Shown here in pieces: positions 20,918 through 29,693 of a stretch of DNA of 64,000 nucleotides. The notes beneath the pieces were generated by a model that was not told the origin of the DNA, did no database searches, and was given only the letters and a program-made list of their open reading frames with translations. A program made the position numbers and the translations under genes. Origin of the DNA: CBDCME01 sp965218865 (GTDB lineage: Bacteria; Pseudomonadota; Alphaproteobacteria; JAAXGF01); the NCBI GenBank assembly GCA_965218865.1, contig CBDCME010000076.1, forward strand, positions 124,001 to 188,000, in the 5' to 3' direction. Numbering within the stretch: the first letter of the stretch is position 1; each line of letters starts with the position of its first letter.

Positions 20918-21337
20918 CTACTCCTCCGGCGCTTCCTCGTCGTTCTCGAGCGGCCCGGAATCCAGGCCCTTGGCCGCGCGATCCCGATCGACCAGCTCGA
21001 TGATCGCGAGCGGCGCTGAGTCGCCGTAGCGAAATCCGGCCCTCAGAATCCGTGTGTAGCCTCCGTGGCGGTCGGCGTAGCGCGGCCCCAGGGTGGCGAA
21101 GAGTTTGTCCGCCATCTTGCGGTCTTGGAGGATGGAGATGGCCCGCCGCCGAGCGTGCAGGTTGTCGCGTTTACCCAGTGTCACCAGTTTCTCGACGAAC
21201 GGGCTCAGCGCCTTCGCCTTGGGCAAGGTCGTCGTGATCTGCTCGTGCTTGATCAGGGCGCAGGCCATGTTCGCGAACAAAGCCCTGCGGTGACCCGAGG
21301 TGCGATTGAGCTTTTTCCCGGCTATCCCGTGGCGCAT
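20918..21337 (-). CDS. rplQ: 50S ribosomal protein L17
   Basis: The 139-residue protein starts MRHGIAGKKLNRTSGHRRALF, the L17 signature, at ATG 21337; the longer upstream frame is the shadow of rpoA. L17 sits at the peptide exit side of the large subunit. The acidic tail LENDEEAPEE is typical of alphaproteobacteria. It is the last gene of the alpha operon, 40 bases after rpoA, and rarA begins 36 bases downstream on the same strand. Confidence 0.97.
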   Translation of the reverse strand: MRHGIAGKKLNRTSGHRRALFANMACALIKHEQITTTLPKAKALSPFVEKLVTLGKRDNLHARRRAISILQDRKMADKLFATLGPRYADRHGGYTRILRAGFRYGDSAPLAIIELVDRDRAAKGLDSGPLENDEEAPEE

Positions 21338-21377
21338 ACGGGAGTCTCCTGCTTCCGCCCAATACGAAAAATGAACC

Positions 21378-22394
21378 TCAATACGGCTCCTCCAGGCGCT
21401 TGGCGAGATCCTCGACGTTTTCCGGCGGCCAATTTGTGATCTCCATGCCCAGATGCAATCCCATCTGAGACAAGACTTCCTTGATTTCGTTGAGGGATTT
21501 GCGGCCAAAGTTCGGTGTCCGCAGCATCTCGGCTTCGCTCTTCTGGACCAGATCGCCGATGTAAACGATGTTGTCGTTCTTGAGGCAGTTGGCCGAACGG
21601 ACGGAAAGCTCGAGCTCGTCGACCTTGCGCAAGAGGTTCGGATTGAAGGCGGGTTCGGGCGCGCCCTCGTCGCGTTCCACCGACACCGGTTCATCGAAGT
21701 TGATGAACAGCTGAAGCTGATCCTGGAGAATTCGCGCCGCCAGACCGACCGCGTCCTCGGGCTTGACCACACCATTTGTATGAACCTTCATCGTCAGCTT
21801 GTCGTAATCGGTCACTTGGCCGACACGCGTATTTTCGACCTTATAGGCGACCTTTTTGACCGGACTGTACAGAGCGTCGACCGGGATCAGCCCAATCGGT
21901 GAATCCTCGGGCCGATTTTGCGTTGCGGGCACGTAACCCTTTCCGGATTCGACCGTAAATTCCATGTTGAGCTTGGTGCCGGCGTCGAGCGTGCAGAGCA
22001 TGTGATCGGGATCCATGATCTCGATGTCATGGCCGGTTTCGATCATGCCGGCGGTGATTTCTCCGGGACCCGTCGATTTCAGGGCCATCCTCTTGGGACC
22101 CTCGCCGTGCATACGCAAAGCCATCGACTTGATATTCAAGACGATATCGGTCACGTCCTCGCGGACGCCCGGTATCGACGAGAACTCGTGCAATACGCCG
22201 TCGATATGCACGGATGTGACGGCCGCCCCTTGAAGCGAAGACAACAGTATCCGGCGCAAGGCATTGCCCAAGGTGATTCCAAACCCGCGCTCGAGCGGTT
22301 CGGCGACGACGCTGGCCTCGCGCTTGGGATCAGTCCCAGGTTCGATTTCCAGTTTCGACGGCTTGATGAGTTCCTGCCAATTTTTTTGAATCAC
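21378..22394 (-). CDS. rpoA: DNA-directed RNA polymerase subunit alpha
   Basis: I choose the GTG at 22394 (IQKNWQELIKPSKLEIEPG) because alphaproteobacterial RpoA begins MIQKNWQELI and a GAGG lies 8 bases upstream; a GTG 30 bases further up would add ten unsupported residues. The protein is 338 residues. The N-terminal dimerisation domain includes ERGFGITLGNALRRILLSSLQGAAVT. The C-terminal domain, which contacts UP elements and activators, includes LLRKVDELELSVRSANCLKNDNI and TPNFGRKSLNEIKEVL. It lies between rpsK and rplQ. Confidence 0.97.
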   Translation of the reverse strand: MIQKNWQELIKPSKLEIEPGTDPKREASVVAEPLERGFGITLGNALRRILLSSLQGAAVTSVHIDGVLHEFSSIPGVREDVTDIVLNIKSMALRMHGEGPKRMALKSTGPGEITAGMIETGHDIEIMDPDHMLCTLDAGTKLNMEFTVESGKGYVPATQNRPEDSPIGLIPVDALYSPVKKVAYKVENTRVGQVTDYDKLTMKVHTNGVVKPEDAVGLAARILQDQLQLFINFDEPVSVERDEGAPEPAFNPNLLRKVDELELSVRSANCLKNDNIVYIGDLVQKSEAEMLRTPNFGRKSLNEIKEVLSQMGLHLGMEITNWPPENVEDLAKRLEEPY

Positions 22395-22485
22395 GGATGC
22401 GACCTCATATCCTTTGGTGGACACCTGCCCGCAGTTTGATACGGGGGATCCAAGCGCCGGCCGAAAGACCGGTACGAACCGAACC

Positions 22486-22878
22486 CTAGACGCGCCGCCG
22501 CTTTGGCGGCCGACAGCCGTTGTGCGGGATCGGGGTCACGTCACGAATCGCCGTAATCGTAAAACCAACCGCCTGAAGCGCGCGCAGGGCCGATTCACGT
22601 CCGGAACCCGGACCTTTTACCTCGACTTCCAGGGTCCGCATGCCGTGCTCCTGAGCTTTTCGACCAGCGTCCTCGGCCGCCATTTGAGCCGCGTACGGCG
22701 TCGATTTGCGGGACCCCTTGAAACCCTGTCCGCCCGCCGACGACCAGGCAATGGTATTTCCCTGTGCGTCGGTAATCGTAATGATCGTATTATTGAAAGT
22801 GGCATTCACGTGGGCAACGCCGGATGTAATATTCTTGCGTTCGCGGCGCCTTACTCGGACCGTGGATTCCCTGACCAT
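22486..22878 (-). CDS. rpsK: 30S ribosomal protein S11
   Basis: The 130-residue protein contains GVAHVNATFNNTIITITD and GSRKSTPYAAQMAAEDA, then the basic end GCRPPKRRRV, all diagnostic of S11, which lines the mRNA exit channel with S7. It begins 9 bases after rpsM and lies 91 bases before rpoA. Only the order rpsM-rpsK-rpoA-rplQ is found here; no rpsD follows, as in alphaproteobacteria. Confidence 0.97.
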   Translation of the reverse strand: MVRESTVRVRRRERKNITSGVAHVNATFNNTIITITDAQGNTIAWSSAGGQGFKGSRKSTPYAAQMAAEDAGRKAQEHGMRTLEVEVKGPGSGRESALRALQAVGFTITAIRDVTPIPHNGCRPPKRRRV

Positions 22879-22887
22879 ATTGTCTCC

Positions 22888-23256
22888 TTACTTCTTCTTG
22901 CCGGCGATTGGTCTTGCTGGGCCCTTGCGCGTGCGGGCGTTCGTGTGGGTCCGTTGCCCCCTCACTGGAAGGCCCCGCCGGTGGCGCAACCCACGATAAC
23001 AACCAAGATCCATCAACCGCTTGATGTTCATAGCGGTCTCGCGACGTAAATCACCTTCGACCATATAATCCTTGTCGATCACTTCGCGAATCCGAATGAC
23101 CTCGGAATCGGTGAGTTCGTTGACGCGCCGTTCCTCTGGAATGCCAACCTTTTGACAAATATCGCGCGACTTCGTGCGTCCAATTCCGTAGATGTAGGTC
23201 AAGCCAATTTCTACGCGCTTGCTGGTGGGTATATTGACCCCCGCGATTCGGGCCAC
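22888..23256 (-). CDS. rpsM: 30S ribosomal protein S13
   Basis: The 122-residue protein starts MARIAGVNIPTSKRVEIGLTY and has GLRHRRGLPVRGQRTHTNARTRKG, the S13 signature. S13 sits in the head of the small subunit and contacts tRNA and L5. It is now the first gene after the ISAs1-type insertion; 148 bases of the old adk-rpsM spacer with a hairpin remain upstream. Expression must cross or start near the element. Confidence 0.97.
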   Translation of the reverse strand: MARIAGVNIPTSKRVEIGLTYIYGIGRTKSRDICQKVGIPEERRVNELTDSEVIRIREVIDKDYMVEGDLRRETAMNIKRLMDLGCYRGLRHRRGLPVRGQRTHTNARTRKGPARPIAGKKK

Positions 23257-23327
23257 GAGCGACTCCCTCGAAAATTCAGCGAGATGAGATAATCAGACAA
23301 CAGCGCGAATTCAGACAACAACAATCG

Positions 23328-23350
23328 GCGGCCACGCCATTCGTGGCCGC
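23328..23350 (-). promoter_or_regulatory. Perfect hairpin in the adk-rpsM spacer
   Basis: GCGGCCACG at 23328-23336 pairs with CGTGGCCGC at 23342-23350 across a 5-base loop. No U tract follows on either strand. It lies in the spacer upstream of rpsM. It could be a leader structure for S13-S11-alpha-L17 or an RNA-processing site; a terminator is less likely. Confidence 0.45.
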
Positions 23351-23609
23351 ATCCCCCAGTTAATCCCGGCGGATTATAAGGGTCGTTGTGGCTGAGTCAA
23401 TCCTCAGGAACAATTTTTAGTCGCGGTTGAGGGTTCGGGATGAGTGGGATCGTGCTCGGTGCACGGGGTTCGGGGAGCCCCGAGCTTGCCTCGACGACGT
23501 CATGGGGACTGCTCGAAGCCACCGGACGGCGTTTTCGGATTCGACAGGCACACCGGTCCGCCCGCGCCGCTCGGCGGCACGTCCCGGTCCGGGGGAGAGG
23601 CGTGCTGTC

Positions 23610-24708
23610 TCAGGCGATGGGCGCGGTCATGATCGCGTCGAGGGCCTCCTGCGCCCGGGCGGCATAGTGCCGGTTGGCCTCGGGCAGATAACGGAAGCGT
23701 CCGTCGCAGCGCACGATGGCGATGGCCGCGTTGGTCAAGCAGGCGAGATTTCTGGGCAGGTGACGCACGTAGGCCCGGCATCGGTCTTCGTCGTAGGTGA
23801 AGTCGCGCACGTAGTGCAGGCGGTTCTCGATATGCCAGTGGTTGCGCACCAGTTCGAGCAACTCCTCGGGTCCGGCGCGCTCTGCGCCGAGCGAGGTGAG
23901 GCTCCAGGTCACCTTGATGCTGCGCTTGCCGGTCTTGAGGATTCTCGCGTTCGCGCTCGATGCGCATGGCCTGGCGTCGCCCGTGGAGGTTGGCGTAGCC
24001 GTCCCACTCGGCAGCGGAGAGGTCGACGACGGCGCAGCGTCGGCGCTCGATGCGGCCATGGCCCTTGTCGACGGTTTCGTGCCAGAGCGCATCGCTGAAG
24101 TCGATCGCCTTGAGGTCTTCGAAGATCATCTCCTGGTTGTCCTTGACCGCGCTCATCACGTAGTCGGCGCGACGCCCGAGCAGGCAGCGCGCGGTCTCGT
24201 GCTGAGCGTGCATCGCGTCCATGGTGACGATCCGGCCTGTGAGGTCGAGGCCGCTGGAGAGTTCGCGCACGGCCGGGATTTCGTTGCTCTTGCGGTCGAC
24301 CTCGACCTGCCCGAGGACCACGCCGGTGTCGTGCTCGACCGCCGCCACCATCATCCTGCGCCCGTCTTCGGTCTGCTTCGAGGCGCCGCGCAGATCCTTT
24401 CCGTCCATGGCGACCGGCGCGTGCGCGCTGCCATGCTGGCCGGTCCACTGGCTAATCGCGTTGTCCAGGGTCTCTGGCGGCAGGGCGGTGAGGGTCTTGT
24501 GGAAGGTGGTGATCGCGGGCGGGGTGTAGCGCTGTTTGGAAGGGCTCCAGAACGCACCCACCGCCTCGAGCTGCTCCTGGGAGAGCAGGGCGGCGAACTG
24601 GGCGAACGCGTTCACCCCCCGGTATCCGGCAAGCCGGGCGGCGACGGCGATCACCAGAATGGTGTTGAGCGCATAGCGCTTGCCCCGGGCATGGCGGTAC
24701 TCGGGCAC
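23610..24708 (-). pseudogene. ISAs1 family transposase, frameshifted
   Basis: The first frame reads VPEYRHARGKRYALNTILVIAV (DDE_Tnp_1-associated domain), then VAMDGKDLRGASKQ, MDAMHAQHETA and YVMSAVKDNQ. It leaves the family near 23935-23950; the adjacent frame takes over with ILKTGKRSIKVTW, RNHWHIENRLHYVRDFTYDEDRCRAY and ends at 23610. HWHIENRLHYVRDV-like sequence is the ISAs1/H-repeat signature with the catalytic Glu. No proper start exists at GTG 24708: the same frame extends upstream as RLRSLFECLGE, overlapping the end of the DUF4338 frame, so the original product was probably one fused protein of about 600 residues. Confidence 0.85.
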
Positions 24709-24709
24709 C

Positions 24710-25408
24710 TCACCCAGACACTCGAACAGGCTGCGCAGCCGGGGGCGCGGCCATCGGCTCGGTGTGCTGCTCGGCGTTCCAGTGTGCCGGCATCCCGGTA
24801 CGGCTCAGCGCCTCGAGGGCGCCGTCTGTCAGTCCGAACACGAAGACCTCCTTGGGCTGACCGTGGTGGCGCCAGCGCGCTGCCCCTCCGGGCTCACGGG
24901 CAAAGCCCCGCGTCAGCCCCAGAGAGCGCCAGTTCGACGCGCGGTAGCAGGTGCCGGCAAATCGCGAGACGTCCACGAACGTCTCCGCCAGAAGAGCCGG
25001 ATATCCGTGCACCGCCTGGATGTCCTCAGACAGCCGCCGCAGGCTCAGCCCCAGCACACGGGAGGCCAGGTTCGGCACTCGGCCAGGCGTCAGAATGACG
25101 AAGCGCGAGTTGTTGGCGATCAGATGCAGACGCCGGAACTGCTGCTCGGCCGACCACCCGATCCAGCGATCACGCGCGCCCAGCTTGAACGCGCCGGGCT
25201 GCCAGCCGATCAGTGCGAGCCAGGTCTCGCCATGCACCGCGACATGGCGCAGGCCCTTGCCGATGACGCCGTGGAACGCCAGGTAGTGGTGCTGCTCCAC
25301 CAACCGGTCCCAGCGCCGGTGCTCCTGCGCGCCCCAGGTCGGACGCACCGTGACCGCGCGCAAATCAATGGACGAATCCGAGACCGGCAGCGTCGCCATG
25401 ACCGGCAC
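24710..25408 (-). CDS. DUF4338 (Druantia DruA-like) domain protein inside the ISAs1 element
   Basis: The 232-residue frame has the DUF4338 core: RWDRLVEQHHYLAFHGVIGKGLRHVA, DRWIGWSAEQQFRRLHLIANNSRF, VPNLASRVLGLSLRRLSEDI, LLAETFVDVSRFAGTCYRASNW. DUF4338 is the domain of DruA, the marker protein of Druantia anti-phage systems, and is also found joined to ISAs1-type transposases. The last residues (AAPPAAQPVRVSG) are out of family. Removing one C from the CCCCC at about 24747-24753 would run it straight into the transposase. Its molecular activity is not established. No other Druantia gene is present. Confidence 0.82.
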   Translation of the reverse strand: MPVMATLPVSDSSIDLRAVTVRPTWGAQEHRRWDRLVEQHHYLAFHGVIGKGLRHVAVHGETWLALIGWQPGAFKLGARDRWIGWSAEQQFRRLHLIANNSRFVILTPGRVPNLASRVLGLSLRRLSEDIQAVHGYPALLAETFVDVSRFAGTCYRASNWRSLGLTRGFAREPGGAARWRHHGQPKEVFVFGLTDGALEALSRTGMPAHWNAEQHTEPMAAPPAAQPVRVSG

Positions 25409-25488
25409 ACTGCCACACCGAGAATGAAATGGCCAGCGCCGCGATCACCTCACCCTGATCACTGGGCGGACAAAAAACTAGCCCTGAG

Positions 25489-26148
25489 TCAATCCTCTCC
25501 GGCTTGGTCCAAAATAGCAAGCGTTTCTCGGGTTACTTCGTCGATAGCGGCCATGCCGTCGACCGAACGAAGCACGCCGCGTTCGCGGTAATAGGGTAGG
25601 AGAGGTTCGGTTTGCGTGTGATAGGCGGACAGCCGCTTACCCACGGTTTCCGGATTGTCATCCTCGCGGCGGCTGAATTCCCGGCCTCCGCAAAGGTCGC
25701 AGACCCCCTCCACCTTCGGGCGATTATAACGATAATGGTACGCGGCACCGCAACCGAGGCACGAAATGCGCCCCACGATCCGGTCGATCAGGATCTTGTC
25801 GACGACACGGATTTCGACCACATGATCAATGCGTTGGCCGGTGTTTTCGAGAACCCGGTCGAGCGCCTCGGCCTGGGCCACGGTGCGCGGAAAGCCGTCG
25901 AGTATAACGCCGCGCGCGCAGTCCGATTGAGAGATGCGCTGCTCGATCATCGCCACGATGATATCATCCGGGACCAGGCCTCCCGCCTCCATAACTTTAC
26001 CCGCCTTGCGGCCAAGTTCGCTTCCCGCCGCGACCGCGGCGCGCAGCATGTCGCCCGTCGAAAGCTGTACCGCTCCAAGGGCCTCCTCGATTCGCTTGGC
26101 TTGAGTCCCCTTTCCCGACCCCGGCGGGCCAAGCAAGAGGATATTCAT
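25489..26148 (-). CDS. adk: Adenylate kinase
   Basis: The ATG at 26148 (MNILLLGPPGSGKGTQAKRI) overlaps the secY stop by four bases (ATGA). The 219-residue protein has the P-loop GPPGSGKGT, the AMP site (QLSTGDMLRAAV), the DGFPRT motif and a long LID with four zinc-type cysteines (CLGC, then CDLC). It converts ATP + AMP to 2 ADP. The gene is complete, but its last codon and stop are part of the 10-bp duplication created by the downstream ISAs1 insertion. Confidence 0.97.
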   Translation of the reverse strand: MNILLLGPPGSGKGTQAKRIEEALGAVQLSTGDMLRAAVAAGSELGRKAGKVMEAGGLVPDDIIVAMIEQRISQSDCARGVILDGFPRTVAQAEALDRVLENTGQRIDHVVEIRVVDKILIDRIVGRISCLGCGAAYHYRYNRPKVEGVCDLCGGREFSRREDDNPETVGKRLSAYHTQTEPLLPYYRERGVLRSVDGMAAIDEVTRETLAILDQAGED

Positions 26149-27485
26149 CGGCGGCCCCTGAGCTTCGCCTTCTTGATCAGCCCCTCGTACTGATGCGCCA
26201 ACAAATGGGCTTGAATTTGGGCCACGGTATCCATCGTAACCGTGCAAACTATCAAGAGCGACGTGCCACCGAAATAAAACGGAAGCGATTTATAGGCAAT
26301 CAGCATTTCGGGCAAGAGACAAACAGCCGCGAGGTAGCACGCTCCCACGACGGTCAACCGGGTCAGCACGTGATCAAGGTACGAGGCCGTATTTTTCCCC
26401 GGCCGTATCCCCGGGATAAAACCGCCATATTTTTTCAAGTTGTCGGCCGTATCGGCCGGGTTGAAGACGACCGCAGTGTAGAAGAAGCAAAAAAACATGA
26501 TACCCGAAATGTAAAGCAGCAAATACAACGGCTGACCGTGCGCGAGATAATTAGTCACCCAGGTCAACCATTCGGGACCCTGGCCCGCGTTGAATCCGGC
26601 GATCGTGATCGGGAGCAACAAAATCGAACTGGCGAAGATCGGCGGAATCACGCCCGCCGTGTTGAGTTTGAGCGGAAGATGCGAGCTTTCCCCGCCGAAC
26701 ATGCGGTTGCCGACCTGGCGTTTCGGGTATTGAACGATGATTCGTCGCTGGGACCGTTCTATGAATACGATAAACGTGATGGTGCCAATGACCATCACGA
26801 CCAGGAAAAAGAGGAATATGACTTCCAGACCACCCGTGCGGCTTAAGTTGAGGGTTTGCGCCAAGGCAGCCGGCAGCTCGGCGACGATGCCAGAAAAAAT
26901 GATCAATGAAATACCGTTGCCGACGCCTCGGGCGGTAATCTGCTCGCCCAGCCACATCAGGAAAATGGTGCCACCAACCAGCGTCACGACGGTCGTGAAA
27001 CGAAAAAAATACCCCGGATCGATGACCGCGCTGCCCTGCGAGCCAGCCATCCCCTCGAGACCCACGGCGATCCCGTAACCCTGTATGGTCGAAAGCAGGA
27101 CCGTGCCATAACGCGTGTACTGGTTAATTTTCTTTCGACCCGATTCTCCTTCCTTTTTGAGTTGCGCCAAATGGGGCGACACGGTCGTCATGAGTTGGAT
27201 GATGATCGACGCCGATATGTACGGCATGATGTTCAAGGCGAAAATCGTCATGCGTTGGAGGGCGCCGCCCGCCAACATGTTGAACATGTCCAGGATGCCG
27301 CCTTCACTTTGGCTAAAAATGTCCTTGAGAATATCCGGGTCGATACCGGGAACGGGGATGTAGGTGCCCAGCCGGTAGATCACGAGCGCAAAGAGGGTGA
27401 ACCACAGACGTTTCTTGAGTTCCTGTGCCTTTCCAAGGGCGGAAAAGTTTATCGAAGAGGCAAATTGCTCGGCGGCGGAAGCCAT
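26145..27485 (-). CDS. secY: Protein translocase subunit SecY
   Basis: The 446-residue multi-spanning protein has ten hydrophobic segments. Family motifs include IPVPGID, the plug region after TM1, YISASIIIQLMTTVSP and the cytoplasmic loop with PIKGRP-like FIPGIRPGKNTASYLDHVLTRLT. SecY is the channel of the SecYEG translocon; its partner SecE lies in this window at about 53 kb. It starts 12 bases after rplO ends and overlaps adk. Confidence 0.97.
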   Translation of the reverse strand: MASAAEQFASSINFSALGKAQELKKRLWFTLFALVIYRLGTYIPVPGIDPDILKDIFSQSEGGILDMFNMLAGGALQRMTIFALNIMPYISASIIIQLMTTVSPHLAQLKKEGESGRKKINQYTRYGTVLLSTIQGYGIAVGLEGMAGSQGSAVIDPGYFFRFTTVVTLVGGTIFLMWLGEQITARGVGNGISLIIFSGIVAELPAALAQTLNLSRTGGLEVIFLFFLVVMVIGTITFIVFIERSQRRIIVQYPKRQVGNRMFGGESSHLPLKLNTAGVIPPIFASSILLLPITIAGFNAGQGPEWLTWVTNYLAHGQPLYLLLYISGIMFFCFFYTAVVFNPADTADNLKKYGGFIPGIRPGKNTASYLDHVLTRLTVVGACYLAAVCLLPEMLIAYKSLPFYFGGTSLLIVCTVTMDTVAQIQAHLLAHQYEGLIKKAKLRGRR

Positions 27486-27497
27486 TGGAAAAACTCT

Positions 27498-27992
27498 TTA
27501 TTCCGATTTCGACGCCGCTTGCCCGGGAGGCGAGAGCGCTGACAGGACGACCGTCCCGCCGCTCTCTTCCACGGCCTTTACGGCCGCGACCGAGGCTCGG
27601 TCCACTTCAATCGTAAGGCCCGCCTTCAGCTCACCCTCGGCCAAAAGGCGAAGACCGTCGAATTTCTTCCTGATCAAGCCCGCGGCAAATAAAGATTCCG
27701 CCGTAACAGGCTGATCCGCTGCCAGTTTTCCTGAGTCCAGAGCGGCCTGTATACGGCCCAGATTGACGATTTCGAAGCGCTTACGAAAGCGATTCTTGAA
27801 GCCGCGTTTCGGCAATCGCCGATAAATCGGCATTTGACCGCCTTCGAAATTCTTAATGGCCACCCCAGCACGAGATTTCTGGCCCTTCGAGCCACGACCG
27901 CACGTCTTTCCCAGGCCCGAGCCGATGCCGTGTCCCACTCGCTTGCGCTTTTTGCGGGCGTTCGGATAATCGCGAATTTCGTTGAGCTTCAT
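27498..27992 (-). CDS. rplO: 50S ribosomal protein L15
   Basis: I use the ATG at 27992 (MKLNEIRDYPNARKKRKRVG), preceded by GGAAAAT; a TTG nine bases earlier is less likely. The 164-residue protein has GRGIGSGLGKTCGRGSKGQ-like and FEGGQMPIYRRLPKRGF motifs of L15, an early large-subunit assembly protein. It lies between rpmD and secY in the spc operon. Confidence 0.96.
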   Translation of the reverse strand: MKLNEIRDYPNARKKRKRVGHGIGSGLGKTCGRGSKGQKSRAGVAIKNFEGGQMPIYRRLPKRGFKNRFRKRFEIVNLGRIQAALDSGKLAADQPVTAESLFAAGLIRKKFDGLRLLAEGELKAGLTIEVDRASVAAVKAVEESGGTVVLSALSPPGQAASKSE

Positions 27993-28016
27993 ATTTTCCA
28001 AACCGTCACCAGCTTC

Positions 28017-28217
28017 CTAGCCGCCCTCCTGAACCCGAACGAGGTGGGCGACGCGTCCGATCATGCCGCGTACAGAGGGGCTGTCCTCGACGATCCGGCT
28101 CCGGTTGATCTTGTTGAGGCCGAGGCCAATCAAGGTTTGCAGCTGGACTCTCTGGCGACCGATGGGGCTTCGGATCTGTGTGACGCGGATCGTCTTCTTG
28201 CTATCCTGCGCGTTCAT
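28017..28217 (-). CDS. rpmD: 50S ribosomal protein L30
   Basis: The 66-residue protein (TIRVTQIRSPIGRQRVQLQTLIGLGLNKINRS-type core, here split by the usual RSPIG and GLGLNKI blocks) is L30. Its ATG at 28217 overlaps the rpsE stop by four bases, so translation is coupled. Length is normal. Confidence 0.95.
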   Translation of the reverse strand: MNAQDSKKTIRVTQIRSPIGRQRVQLQTLIGLGLNKINRSRIVEDSPSVRGMIGRVAHLVRVQEGG

Positions 28218-28762
28218 GATGCCTCTTCCTTGCGCTTTTTCGGCGCCCCGCGGCCGGTTATCTCGGTCACCTTTTTGTTTCTTTTCGCCGCCACGCTACG
28301 GGTTGACATCAGCCTGCCGAGAGCATCGAAGGTCGCGCGAATCATATAATGGGGATTTGAGGTGCCGATCGATTTGGTGACGACGTCATGGACACCGAGG
28401 GTTTCGAAAATCGCTCGCATCGGACCGCCAGCGATGATCCCCGTTCCCGGCGGCGCGGCCCGCAAGACGACCCGTCCCGCTCCGAACCGGCCGACGACGT
28501 CATGATGAATCGTCCGGCCCTCCCGCAGCGGGACCCGGATAACGTTTCGTTTCGCCTGCTCGGTCGCCTTCCGGATCGATTCCGGAACCTCGCGTGCCTT
28601 GCCTGCACCGAAGCCGACTCGGCCCTTCGTGTCGCCGACCACGACCAAGGCGGCAAAGCCGAAGCGGCGGCCTCCCTTCACGACTTTCGCGACCCGGTTG
28701 ATGCTGACAAGTTTGTCGACGAACTCACCGTTATCGCGGCGGGATGCGTCCAATCGCGCCAT
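28214..28762 (-). CDS. rpsE: 30S ribosomal protein S5
   Basis: The 182-residue protein has the S5 double-stranded-RNA-binding part (FVDKLVSINRVAKVVKGGRR) and the C-terminal domain (GTGIIAGGPMRAIFETLGV). S5 shapes the mRNA entry and decoding fidelity site. The basic tail PKKRKEEAS is slightly longer than in E. coli. It sits between rplR and rpmD. Confidence 0.97.
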   Translation of the reverse strand: MARLDASRRDNGEFVDKLVSINRVAKVVKGGRRFGFAALVVVGDTKGRVGFGAGKAREVPESIRKATEQAKRNVIRVPLREGRTIHHDVVGRFGAGRVVLRAAPPGTGIIAGGPMRAIFETLGVHDVVTKSIGTSNPHYMIRATFDALGRLMSTRSVAAKRNKKVTEITGRGAPKKRKEEAS

Positions 28763-28776
28763 CTTCGTCCCCGCGA

Positions 28777-29139
28777 CTAAAACGACATTCCGCCCTCGCG
28801 GGCGGCCTCGGCCAGGGCCCGAACCCGACCGTGATAAAGATAGCCACCGCGATCGAACGTGACCTCCCGAACCCCGGCCGCGGTGGCACGTTGCGCGATC
28901 AGGGATCCGACCCGGCTCGCGGCCGTTCTGTCGGCTCCCGATTTAAGATCACGCCGCAGATCCGCGTCCAGACTCGAAGCAGCGGCTATCGTGTGCCCAC
29001 GCAGATCATCGATGACCTGCGCATAAATATGTTTGTTCGATCGAAACACCGAGAATCGAGCGCGACTGCCCGCGACCTGGCGAATATGCCAGCGAGTACG
29101 TCGCTTACGGCGTTCGAACAATGCTCTCGTGGACTTCAT
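28777..29139 (-). CDS. rplR: 50S ribosomal protein L18
   Basis: The 120-residue protein has the L18 blocks RLSVFRSNKHIYAQVIDD-type (here ARFSVFRSNKHIYAQVIDD) and FDRGGYLYHGRVRALAEAAREGG at the C-terminus. L18 binds 5S rRNA with L5. It lies 11 bases after rplF and 14 before rpsE. Confidence 0.96.
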   Translation of the reverse strand: MKSTRALFERRKRRTRWHIRQVAGSRARFSVFRSNKHIYAQVIDDLRGHTIAAASSLDADLRRDLKSGADRTAASRVGSLIAQRATAAGVREVTFDRGGYLYHGRVRALAEAAREGGMSF

Positions 29140-29150
29140 GACGTTCTCAC

Positions 29151-29684
29151 CTATTTCTTCTTGCCTTCCTTCCTACGAATCCTTTCGTTCGCGTACCGAA
29201 TTCCCTTTCCCTTATAGGGATCCGGCCGGCGTAACGCCCTTATCTGCGCGGCCACCTGTCCAACCCGCTGCTTGTCCGCGCCGGAAATTCTGATCGCCGT
29301 CGGCCGCTCGCAAGCGATGGTGATTCCAGGAGGTACCGGAAATAGAATGTCATGGCTATAGCCCAGTTGCAATTTCAGCGACTTACCCTCCATCGCGGCC
29401 CGGTAACCCACCCCCGAGATTTCAAGGTCGACCGTGAATCCCTTCGACACCCCGGTGACCATATTACCGAGCAAGCTACGCGACATACCCCACATCGCCC
29501 GGGCGCGGCTACTTTGGTCCCGCGGTTTCACCGTTACGCGGCCATCGTCGAGCGTAGCCAGGACCTCGGGAACGAGGACGAAGTTCAACTCGCCGAGCGG
29601 GCCCTTGACCGCGACGTTGCGCTCGGCGATCGAGACCTCGACGCCGGCGGGTATAGCGATCGGATTCTTACCGACGCGCGACAT
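29151..29684 (-). CDS. rplF: 50S ribosomal protein L6
   Basis: The 177-residue protein starts MSRVGKNPIAIPAGVEV. Its L6 C-terminal signature is RRPDPYKGKGIRYANERIRRKEGKKK. The intermediate GVGYRAAMEGKSLKLQLGYSH is typical. L6 lies near the factor-binding site of the large subunit. It is 9 bases after rpsH. Confidence 0.97.
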   Translation of the reverse strand: MSRVGKNPIAIPAGVEVSIAERNVAVKGPLGELNFVLVPEVLATLDDGRVTVKPRDQSSRARAMWGMSRSLLGNMVTGVSKGFTVDLEISGVGYRAAMEGKSLKLQLGYSHDILFPVPPGITIACERPTAIRISGADKQRVGQVAAQIRALRRPDPYKGKGIRYANERIRRKEGKKK

Positions 29685-29693
29685 GGGCCGTTC

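Larger units (their letters stand above)
23405..25486 (-). mobile_element. ISAs1-family element carrying a DUF4338 (DruA-like) domain, 2082 bp
   Basis: AGTCAATCCT is repeated directly at 23395-23404 and 25487-25496, a 10-bp target duplication in the ISAs1 range. The ends are imperfect inverted repeats: CAGG..., TTTTT and GTC at 23405-23422 mirrored by GAC, AAAAA and ...CCTG at 25469-25486. Both the DUF4338 reading frame and the transposase lie inside, on the minus strand. The element sits at the very end of adk (its stop codon is within the duplication) and separates adk from rpsM inside the ribosomal-protein cluster. Confidence 0.88.

Noticed and set aside
23405..25486. A complete Druantia anti-phage system
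   Set aside because: Only the DruA-like domain is present, inside an insertion sequence. No large helicase or other Druantia gene lies nearby, so a defence function is not supported.
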